DNA from: Termitomyces sp. T153
Taxonomy: Eukaryota > Basidiomycota > Agaricomycetes > Agaricales > Lyophyllaceae
DNA: 64,000 nucleotides
Direction: 5' to 3'
Assembly: GCA_018296165.2 (NCBI GenBank)
Contig: JACKQL020000001.1
Span: 1,116,001 to 1,180,000 of the forward strand
Notes under the pieces: model-generated
Databases searched by the model: none
The model's input: the letters and a program-made list of their open reading frames with translations, nothing else
What the model was told of the DNA's origin: nothing
Program-made: the position numbers and the translations under genes
In this document: positions 52,741-64,000 of the stretch, piece after piece
Layout of the letters: each line of letters begins with the position of its first letter
Position numbering within the stretch: the stretch's first letter is position 1

Positions 52741-55700
52741 CTAATAACCCGTAGGCCGTGAATGTGATTTGGAAGTATCATATGCTCGTATCAGTTTGGC
52801 TTGATCCTGCTTGCCATTCTCCGTTTGACTAAACGCAAAGCCACGGTTTCGACGCATGCGTTGGGTTGCTCGAACTTTTTTAATCGCCTTTTGAAACCTT
52901 GAAGCACCAAAATTAGTCACTTTATTAATCACTTCTTTCACACTTACTGTTCCTGCCGTGGCCGATAATCTGGAATATTGTACTTTTGCAATTCCTGAGC
53001 GATGTGATATGAAAGAGGTCGGTAAGTTCGCCGATAGCTGTTGTGTGTATGAGCTGGAAGCTCTCGGAAGAACAGGATCAAAGTGAAATACATACTATTT
53101 CCATGCAAAGTCACGGGCAAGACAAAATATGGGAATCAGAAGAAGTACAAAATAAAAGACCGCATTAGTCCATAGGCGAGGAACAATGCCAGCATATTCG
53201 GTAGAGAACCCTATGACTGGAGCAAGGAAAGCATAAAAAGGCAAGAATAGCATTGTAAAGATAAATGATCCAGGTATGGCTAGAGACCGCTGATCAAAAA
53301 GGTGTCTTTGTAACTGATAGGATTAATTCACCTGCGACGGTGTACTTCGTCCAGAGACTGTACGAAGAGGGTAGTAAGTAGAAGCAGCTGTAAGGCATAA
53401 ATTACTTACTCTGAGATTAAAGCAGCCTTTCCAAGGACAGTTAGAAGGACGGCGAGATACAGTGTCGTCCCCCAGAACCAATGTCCAGAATCAAGTCCAT
53501 CAGCTAGTTTAAGATCTCCCCAGAAAAGAACAACAGAGAAACCAAACAAGAGCTAGTAGAGAGGATGACATGAGAGTTTAGAGAAGCACCTTGTGCTGGA
53601 TAGAGTGACGCACGATACTGTGGTACAAAGCGTTCGCAACCCACAGCCAGAAGGCCGTTTTGGTGAAGAATTCATTCTTCTGACCGTGCATGTAGAGTTG
53701 CGGATATCGGTCGAGAATTCGAGCGGAAACAAATTGATCGAAAATGCCAATAACAAGAGGAGGCAAAACAGTGAATACGACATTGTACAACGACAATGTC
53801 CATGACTCGTACGCAATTTGCCCAGAGAAGTTGTTGAAAAAGGAATACTATTCAGATAGTCAATCAACCAAAGGACAAGGAACGAGGCATTCGGATGTAC
53901 CCAGAACTGTGTCATGTATAGTACTATATTCTTGTAGAAGGAGTCTATTGCAAACCGAAGTTAGATGGATCCGCGACAGTAACAGATCACATACATAAAA
54001 TCAGTTTAGAGAGGCGGCGGTAGCTCCAAGCCCCATGGACTAGTAATAGTTTCTTTAGATACCGGAACTGGGAGATTGCAACATCGGCAGAACGAGCCGC
54101 TTGAAGACCCTGTTGATGAGTATTAGTCATGTGTTCAAGTAACTATGAAAGGATAGTACCTCGACCCCAGATATGCCGACTCCGACATGGGCGGCTTGAA
54201 TCATGCTTACATCGTTAGCACCGTCGCCAATGGCAAGCAGGATTGCCTTTTGATTCTTCTTGACGAGCTTGACAACAAGTGCTTTTTGCAACGGGGAAAC
54301 ACGACCTGGTGAGAGGATGTTTAGCAGTAGAATACCTTCATGGGCGCAAAAGACGTACAACAGATGACAGCTTTACACATGATCGCCAGCTCAAGGAAGA
54401 ATTGGGAGATGTCCTTTTCCAAAGCAAAACTTAGGCTTTTGCCATCTAACATGTCAATCATTTAGGAACGACAGGTTGAGTTGTCAGGGCATTGTCTTCA
54501 TACCGATAATGAGCGCTAGATCTTCCAACTCTCCGGAGTTACGTTGATTTTTGATGGCATTAAGCCGTTTAGTAAGGAATTGTTCAGTTTCGCGGGCAGT
54601 CTCTTCATTGACAATGATCTGAGAAGGGTGAGATGAGCGGTATTTCAATCCTGGGTAAAAACCACCCAACCAAATTCATAGATTCTGAAATCAGCCGACA
54701 AGACATTCCAATGTTGATAGCAGTTTCTTGCCGATCTCCCGTGAGTACCCAGACCTATGAGAGTTCAAATTGTGTTTGCAATATCAGGACTGCATTATAC
54801 CTTAATGCCAGCCATTTGTAAAGTGTGGATAGTGTCAGGAACACCATCTTGCAGCTTATCTTCTATAGCTGTAGCACCCAAAAGAAAGAGATCCTTTTCA
54901 ATCAATTCAGCCGCTTGATCAAGTGCTTCTCCTCGCCCATTGATTGTAGCAGCAGCTTGATTGTAGATGACAGACCATTGTCGATATTCTTCGTCCGATA
55001 CGTCACGATACGCCAGACATAATGTTCGAAGACCTTCGGTAGCGTAGTTCTAATCCAATACCTTTGAACTGACAACAGAATGAGACTGAATCGTGAAACT
55101 ATTCACCTCAAGATGAGCCAAAGTTTTGTCCGTGTAGGGCTGGTTCTTACTCAGTCGCTCCAGGATGACAGTGTCTGCGCCTTTTGTGTAGATCTTGATT
55201 TTCCCATTTGGCGCCCGTATCACGGTTGACATGCGTTTTCGTGCAGAGTTGAATTCGCAGACATTTAGGATCTCGAATTCTTGATCTTGTCCCTGAATGT
55301 TGACAAAGACTGACTTCGGTTTCCGTATCTTGTATAGAAAGTCAAGGCATGATTCTGAGCGCATCAAAAAAACGCACGTGGAACTGATAGCCCAATAATT
55401 CGGCGCCGGCCACCAAAGCTGCTTCATCCGGGCTGCTGGCTTGGAAAACAGTTTTACCATCCCTCACCTCAGGAATGACAGTATGACAGACTGCCAGCAT
55501 TGTCAAGAATTCCTGCAGAACTTCCCTTTCCCGCTCTTCTGGAGTATATGCGCCAGACCCAGAACCCACGAATGGGTTAGTGTTGTGTTCAAGGACGGCT
55601 CTCATCTCAGCAAATGTTTTCCATCCATCGCCACCTTCCGCATCGCGCTTACTCTCATCTACAACATCTGCATACGCCACCCCTCCGATACTACAACATC

Positions 55701-57625
55701 GAAATTCCATTTCGTTGCACGTAAGTGTTCCAGTTTTATCGCTAAAAACATATTCGATCTGGCCGAGCTCTTCTACGAGAGAGGAGGTGCGACACAGAGC
55801 AGGGGTGTCTGTTCGGGCATAATACATGTCGAGGTCGAAATTGATCAGTAATGCTTGCTGAAACTTGACAACTTCCATTGTGACGATCAGCGAGATGGGG
55901 ATCAGATTATTGTAGAGGATGATAAATGTAAGAATATCTGAGCGAAAGAAGTTACCAAGTTAACACATCGTAGTTCAGTAGGTAGTATGCAAACCTTCAA
56001 TAAATCCTTTGGCTGGGCCCGTATTCAGTACCAATATTCTAAAAACGAGTCAAGATACCTCACCTCTGCCAGTCAAGGTCGTAGCCTCCGCAAGGTACCA
56101 CTGTTGAGATGAGAAGAACCATGTACGGATGCTGCTTCCTATAGTAGACCCAACAGAGAGAGCAAGGAGAAGGATGAACAGGAAAACAATTTGTACATTG
56201 ACCTGCCTCTCCACGGCAGTCCGTTTGATAGGAGCAGCACTGACGGAAAATAAGGATTGTAACAAAGAACAAACAAGGGGAGACTCACGTTGCATTTCGC
56301 ATTAATTTGGTCTCATGTCCAGTGAAGACAGTCAGACCGTATACCCAGTGCGTATTTCGAATTTGTGCTCCTCTTAATAGCATCTGATCTGGCCCTAAAG
56401 GCACTTGTCTCGGCGTCCCTTCAGGAGTGATGAGTTCCAGCGTTCCCTCGTACGTATACAGAGAATTGTTGGGGTGTTCCGAGCGAAGAGAGCCGCGTAA
56501 CGTATTAACAAGAGACGGAGCTGTGAGCGACGATGTATGCGGTGATGCTTGCTTAATCTTGAGATTGGTCTCTCTGTTGACGTAGCGTGAAGATTGAAGA
56601 GATAGTCAGATTGATAGAGGGATTTCGCGTACCCGTCCAAATTCGACGTTTCAATATAACAAAGGCCCTCCGGTTCGCTTGAACTTAGAAGAATCATGTC
56701 GGCAGAGATGAAATCGTCGCTCTCCAAGCGAACAACATCTCCGACCTTGATATCCTTCCACTTCTTCTCCGTGAAGATTGACTGAGAAGTAAGGACTTTT
56801 CCTTTCCGTGCGTTAAGTTCTGCGTCTGATTGATGTCGTTTCTAACGGTCAATGAGAGCTAGACAAATCACATCTAAATTTCAAGAGCTTACTAGGTCTT
56901 CCTGTACCTCTTTGAAAGCTGAGGCCAACAGAACTACCGCCAGCGGTACAATTGTAGTATAACGATTTGTAGGTGATACACCGGGAATTTGTTGAATACA
57001 TGCCGTGAAGAGGAAGAACAGATTGGCGTATTTGGAGAATTGTTCTGACGGTGAAGAGCAATGAAGTTCGGAGTATACGTGATTTCGAAGTAGACGTACC
57101 AAATAGAAACTTAGGTATAAAGGTGACAAGGTTGTATTTGGATGTTGAAACAGAATTGGAAGGAAACTCGCCGTTGGCTGCGGTATTATTGAGTGCGATG
57201 ATCCGCTCTCCTGTAAGGACTTTTTCCCTTTGCCACGGCCATTTCCAATTTCGCTTAGCCGGAGGCTTTGCAGGCTGAGTTGGAAGCGCGCCAGCCGGTT
57301 GAAAGTCATCGTCGTCGAAATTCCAACCCTGTGGAACTCCGTCACCCAAGCTTAGCTTTGAAGGACCTGCACCAGCAGGTGGTACTGCAGAACGAGCTAG
57401 GGGCAAACCACTGTCTTGCGATTCCATTGCTTTCCGTCTACCAAACACGGAGTCTGACACGTTGTCGTCATCATCATCGAAAAATGGATCCATTGCCGGC
57501 TGCGGTTGGTCGGAATAAGGACTCATTGAGGAAGACGGGGGGTATCCATTATAGGGATCATTGGCTGGTCGGTAACGAGCAGCTTGGTTTGCACTCGACA
57601 CCAGCCGTCGGAAGTCATCAGTCAT
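52741..57625 (-). CDS. DRS2: P4-type ATPase, Drs2-like phospholipid flippase
   Basis: Twenty-one exons and twenty introns (46-61 bp) give 1,273 aa with all phases closing. Exons: 57625-57100, 57044-56893, 56841-56633, 56573-56289, 56239-56064, 56012-55995, 55937-55378, 55328-55107, 55049-54801, 54754-54671, 54618-54504, 54445-54359, 54305-54160, 54109-53995, 53944-53901, 53847-53614, 53552-53410, 53357-53332, 53279-53096, 53037-52948, 52897-52741. Motifs: LDGETNLK, phosphorylation site [15 protein letters not shown] (Asp near residue 522), [19 protein letters not shown] and [12 protein letters not shown]4 signatures [25 protein letters not shown] and a C-terminal [19 protein letters not shown] tail match Drs2. 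It flips phosphatidylserine and phosphatidylethanolamine at the trans-Golgi with a Cdc50 partner. Exon 6 is only 18 bp. The stop codon abuts the repeat island. Confidence 0.95.
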
Positions 57626-57848
57626 GGTCGTTGAGATGTTGAGCAAATGTCTGTGGTTGCCAAGAAGGAAACCGCGCTATGTACCATCATCACTTGATCC
57701 AAACATAGAAATGCCATTTCTCATTGTCAAGCTTTGGTTATACAACGACGTTATACAACGATCATGATATTACAGTAGGTATAGATATGTCCGTAGAGAC
57801 CACAAGAACATGTTGTTACCTCTGAAGCGCAGTATGATCAGTACATAC

Positions 57849-58668
57849 TCAGACATGATGAACTCCGCCTTGATTTCCGAAAGCATGAGGACCGTTCCCA
57901 TAAACGTATGGCAGGTTTGCGTGAGGTACGGGAAACGCATGTTCTGAACCAGGTACTGGTGCGTAGACAGGATTGACTGTCAGAACCACGTCTTTGTCCC
58001 GCTTTTGTTGGAGGAGTCGGTTTTTGTATGCGGAGACAATGTAGCAAGCATCTTCACGATAACTAGTCAATATAAGACCGTAGAACCACACTCAGATCAA
58101 CGCACACATCTGAATCACAATCGGGATGATAGCTGAGGCTATAACGGCTCCCTGAGGTATTTTGACAGCTTCTTCACATATATCATAAGTTGAGCCATTG
58201 CTCTGGATAAGACAGTCCGGACCAGTTGCGTGTCTCAAGTTGTAGAAGCTGATGAGACTAAAGACCGTGACTGCGATTTGGAGGATGAGTGTCAGGTAGA
58301 GAACGAAGAGATATGTCCTGATGGCTCCCAATTTTCTTGCAAGAGCGCCAATGAAGCTGATAGATCATCAAATCATCTGTATTTCAACAGGAGGCAGACT
58401 TACCCGGTCAAGCATACAAGAGCGCTCACCGTGTAAACAACTCCGATGAGGATGATGCCCGTCTTGAGTTTCTGGGTGAGCTGAGGTTCTAACGAGTATG
58501 TCAAGTACAGAAGGAATTCAGTGGGTATCGGAAAGACGTACCATTATTTGCGTCCAAAAGCGACCACCAGACTGCTGCGGCAGTGGCTCCTGTGATGAGG
58601 AATTGGATGAACGCAATGACAAGGACACCAAGGCGGAGAGGCAGACAACAAAGGAATTTAGCCGCCAT
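57849..58668 (-). CDS. Four-TM membrane protein, uncharacterised
   Basis: Four exons (58668-58542, 58488-58404, 58356-58106, 58051-57849) give 221 aa. Hydrophobic segments: LGVLVIAFIQFLITGATAAAVW, GIILIGVVYTVSALVCLTGFIGAL, TYLFVLYLTLILQIAVTVFSLISFY and GAVIASAIIPIVIQMYACYIVSAY. This is a tetraspanin-like arrangement with an extracellular Cys-containing loop (GPDCLIQSNGSTYDICEE) between TM3 and TM4 and a Pro/Val-rich cytosolic tail. The third intron (58105-58052) contains an in-frame TGA and must be removed to join IQM to YACYIVS. It is a conserved type of basidiomycete protein with no known role. Divergent from the MAP kinase with 230 bp between starts. Confidence 0.75.
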
Positions 58669-58898
58669 TGAGGAATGATGATGAAGCTGGTAATAAGTAG
58701 GATTTTATCATGGTGCGCTGAAAGCGGTGCCCACGCCGGAACATGCTGCGCTCAACGCTCAGGGACGGAGACTTTGGCGACGGTTGAGGCTGTGCTGCCC
58801 GCCAACACCGCGTTGTTTGCGATTCTTTGCTCCAAGGATCGATCGATACGCGCCCAAAGGGCCAGTTGTCAGAGTCCTCACCTATTTGTTGCGGAATT

Positions 58899-60735
<1,837 letters not shown>

Positions 60736-60893
60736 TGTGGACCGAAAGACGATATGATTTCAGTGATCTAAATACATGTAAAATAAAAGTATCGATATCC
60801 TGTACTTGTCTTGTTCTGTGTGGAATCAGTTACTTACTCAAAGACTTTTTCGTGGCTTTATTCGAAATCGCAGATTTCTGTTTCATTTCAGCT

Positions 60894-63406
60894 TCAAACT
60901 GCCCAGACCGTTGTGCCTTTCACTGCCTGTACAAATGCCAAAACTTTATTAAGGTCCTTGCCTTTACGATCTTCAGTTTCGACCCCGCTCGCCACGTCAA
61001 CAGCCCAGGGACGAACTGTTTTAATCGCTTCTGCAACATTGGTGGGGTTAAGACCACCAGCAAGAATGATAGGAAGAGGAAGTTTAGGAGACACAGCTTT
61101 AACTGCAGTCGCAGCCACAGCAGCGTCTTCCTTCTGTTTCCCGTTGTTCGTCGATGGAGCTGGTTGAGTGGGAAGAGAGTAAGAATGAGCCGTCCTCACT
61201 ATTTCTCCGGCGTCAACAACGCTCCTAGCAAAGTTCCAGTCAACCGTTTCTCCAGAGCCCCCACTGAGTTTACTGCCGTCGTCTCGCAGACTGTCGAGGA
61301 GTACGAACTGATGAACACCAGCTCTCGTGATGCCGTCGGCCCCAGATCCTTTTCCAACATGGAAGACGCGGATGACAGGTACAGGAATGTGATGCGGCAG
61401 ATCAATAGGTTCGGACCCATGCAATTGGACGAGATCCAACTGGGCGTAAGAGACAGCGTGGAGAATTTCTGCGAGGGGTGCATCTTGGAAAACACCGACC
61501 AAAAGAGGGCGCGACCCAGAGACAGAGAGCCGTGATGCGTGAGCACTGAACCACGGGCTATTACCAACTTCAGGTGGAGGCGAAGCTGAAGCATTGGAAT
61601 AGCGCAGAGTCCGAATTGCTGCTGATATTTCTTTCGCAGTTTCCATATCAATGTGGTTTCTCGACCTTTTTACAAACATCAGACCAAGCATATCGGCACC
61701 GGCTTGAGCGACAGCGAGTGCTTCGTCTTTGGACCGGATGCCACAGATTTTCACCAGTGGCCGAGCCTTTTGCCATAGTGGTGAGGAGTCTGGATGAGCT
61801 GGTAACGAAAGGAGATGACGAATGAATGAAGCAGGATCTTCCGCGCGCATGAGACTCTCGCCGATCAAGACAGCTTTCACGTTGTCAGACGAATATCGTT
61901 GGATATCTTCTGGTGAAGATATCCCGCTCAATGCACACAGAATCACATCCTTCCCCTTGATCATATCACTCAAGCGGCTGGTGGTCCCCATGTCGACCTT
62001 GAAATCATGGAGATTCCTGTTATTGACCCCGATGACCTTGGCTGGAAGCGCGAGAGCCAACTCCATCTCCCTTGCGTTGTTGACTTCAACTAATGGCTCC
62101 ATTCCTAATTCCAGACTGTATTTATACAGATCTCTAAGCAAAGCTTCGGGAAGCATGCTCACAATGAGCAAGATGGTGTCTGCACCCCAGATACGTGCTT
62201 CAAGCACCTGGTAACGGCTCAGGATAAATTCTTTTCGGAGAATAGCTGGCCTGTTTGGAAGGTGCGCTACGCTAAGGCGGGCATGAAGCATATCCTGTAA
62301 CGATCCCTTGAACCATTGAGGTTCAGTTAAAACGGATATGGTTTGTGCACCAGCAAGAGCATATGTTAAAGCCTGAGCGGCAGGAGAAGTAGAGAGAGAG
62401 ATGGGGCCTTTGGAGGGAGAAGCACGTTTGATCTCAGCAAACAAAGCTGGGCTGTCCGATTCTGTCTGTTTAATGCGGTGTAGGAATGATATCAGCGGTG
62501 GTGCGACGTTGAGATGATAAAGAGTTTCTAGGTCAGCAAAGGTCGTCCCGGGAGTCGACTGGGCCAAAGCAACGTCCTTTTTCCGCTGCGCATATATCTT
62601 TTCGAGTATCGTAGGCGCCTTCACCGCAATACTCGCGTCCGAAGCAATCTCTTTCGAAAGAGCTTCTACAGGAAACGGTGGGAGGATACTATCGAGAACA
62701 TCTGAGTGAGGGTTCTCCTCCCATAGTCCACCCCGCAAAGAGAGAAAATTGCGAATAAGGTCATCTCCACCTTCGCTGAGAATACTCTCTGGATGATATT
62801 GAACGGCCTCTAGAGTATATTTGCGATGGCGTACACCCATGATGACCCCAGAATCAGAGATAGACGTGATGGCAAGATCTGGGGGCAATGTAGCATGGGA
62901 CGCGCTCAAGGAATGGTAACGTATAGATTTAATTCCTTGAGGGATTCCTTTGAAGCACCCCCTGTTGTCGTGACGGATGTTACTGACTTTGCCGTGCATT
63001 ATCTCTCCGGCATACCTAGAAAACATCAATTAGATAAATGGCTATGATCAACTTCGTAGATTGCGAAGAAAAACACTCACCCAATTTCTCCTCCATGTAA
63101 GTCTACGAGACATTCGAGCCCCATGCAGACCCCGAGTATAGGAACCTTGCCCTTGAAATAATCAATAGCAGCCTTGGATATTCCCGAGTCGGTTTGTGGA
63201 TGACCTGGCCCCGGTGAAATTATCAAAGAGTTAATCTTCAATTGGGGAAAAGATTCAGGCTGAATGGCATCGTTCCGAATGACGGTGACATTCGCCCCTA
63301 GCAGAGATATCTGTTGGTAGAGATTCCATGTAAACGAGTCGAAATTATCGATCATGAGAACGTCGATTTGGCCGGCCAAGGTTGGCGGAAGTGGGGGCGC
63401 GGACAT
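60894..63406 (-). CDS. TRP1: Trifunctional tryptophan enzyme: glutamine amidotransferase / IGP synthase / PRA isomerase
   Basis: Two exons (63406-63081, 63015-60894; 65-bp intron) give 815 aa. Residues about 1-210 are the amidotransferase subunit of anthranilate synthase: DNFDSFTWNLYQ, SPGPGHP, nucleophile Cys94 in GVCMGLECL, and YHPES with the catalytic His and Glu. About 240-510 is indole-3-glycerol-phosphate synthase: FAEIKRASPSKGPI, SVLTEPQWFKGS, RKEFILSRYQ, GVNNRNL, SGISSPEDI, LIGESLMR. About 520-815 is phosphoribosylanthranilate isomerase: VKICGIRSKDEA, GADMLGLMFVKRS, LVQLHGSE, LAGGLNP and DVASGVE. This G-C-F order is the usual filamentous-fungal trpC/TRP1 protein. The gene is complete and convergent with the MAP kinase gene, with 158 bp between stops. 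Confidence 0.96.
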
Positions 63407-64000
63407 GATGACAAGGACAGAATAAAGGACGATAGATGTGAGAATAGGTACTTATAGTGAGCCGGTTTGTTCGAGGTAAATATTAGTCACTCGGGGTTAC
63501 AATGATCGGACTGAGGTAAGCATCGATGGAACGACTGACACTCAGAATGGCACTTATAACGACACTCATCACGAATGATAACGAATGACACTAATAACAC
63601 TTTCGCTGCGGACCGCGCTAATGGCTTATTTTTGTCCTGTGAGGCCGATGGAACTTGGATTGGACCTTTGACACTAATCAACAACGTTGAACTACACAAT
63701 AAATATATCGAGAGGATCAAGAGGAAGGTGAGTCCTGATGACCCAACAAGTAAGAAATCACATTAAATGCAGCCCAAGGAACAAATTCTGTGCAAGAGAA
63801 TTTGTATCAAAAATAGTGACAGTGTAACGACAATTGAGCAGGCTTACGAGGAGTCATATGTCCACTAAAGAAGAATTCAACGTCTATGACCCGTAATCAG
63901 TATAATCGCACAATCCTTCGTCAGATTCAAACGTACAAGCAAGCCCCCGTTCGATATGCATGTTTCCATATACTCCCATATCTTTGATCAGGAAGTTCTC
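63407..64000. other. Region upstream of TRP1, no gene seen
   Basis: Only short frames on both strands (63 and 77 codons) without recognisable features. CpG is normal, unlike the transposon island. It should include the TRP1 promoter and perhaps the edge of a further gene beyond the window. Confidence 0.4.

Noticed and set aside
58081..58110. Premature stop making the four-TM gene a pseudogene
   Set aside because: The TGA lies in a 54-bp GT-AG intron whose removal restores a coherent TM4.

Overview
The window is nuclear DNA from a filamentous basidiomycete, most likely a mushroom-forming Agaricomycete. Genes are compact and intron-rich, with introns of about 45-65 bp. Spacers are short, often divergent or convergent, and one protein (TRP1) carries three tryptophan-pathway activities. 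The gene content (NoxR, Slt2-type MAP kinase, Drs2-type flippase, GH15-CBM20 glucoamylase, F-box/LRR proteins, chromodomain Ty3/gypsy elements) fits this.

Left gene block (1-21.4 kb): an Ams2/Spt21-like chromatin protein (3' end outside the window), a small predicted membrane protein, a nine-finger TFIIIA-like protein, a decayed F-box gene, a secreted glucoamylase, glucosamine-6-phosphate deaminase divergent from an IMPACT-family gene, a type II membrane protein whose stop overlaps the IMPACT gene, a steryl-ester-hydrolase-like lipase, an F-box/LRR-like protein, the G-patch protein PXR1 and the NADPH-oxidase regulator NoxR. Most gene models were spliced by hand, with phases closing to a multiple of three.

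Transposon island (about 21.4-52.74 kb): a CpG-poor graveyard holds two solo LTRs with target-site duplications, a LINE remnant, a tRNA-derived SINE-like piece and a minisatellite. Inside it lies a three-level nest of related LTR retrotransposons. Element X (27233-50142, + strand, duplication GTAAT) was entered by element B (29900-46595, - strand, duplication CCAGG/CCGGG). B's 5' LTR was in turn entered by element C (40348-46209, - strand, duplication TCCGA). B is a chromodomain gypsy element with gag, tandem protease-like domains, RT, RNase H and integrase, inactivated mostly by CpG-type transitions. X and C are internally deleted relatives. All three have a 12-nt primer site complementary to the predicted first 12 nt of their own transcript (self-priming, as in Tf1). 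All three also carry, next to the 3' LTR and on the opposite strand, a spliced gene for a coiled-coil protein behind a conserved 210-bp promoter with a palindromic motif. In the youngest copy, C, this antisense gene is the only intact coding sequence. It is the best candidate here for something undescribed.

Right gene block (52.74-63.4 kb): a Drs2-type P4-ATPase with 20 introns, a four-TM protein, an Slt2/Mpk1-type MAP kinase and trifunctional TRP1. The repeat island abuts the flippase stop codon.
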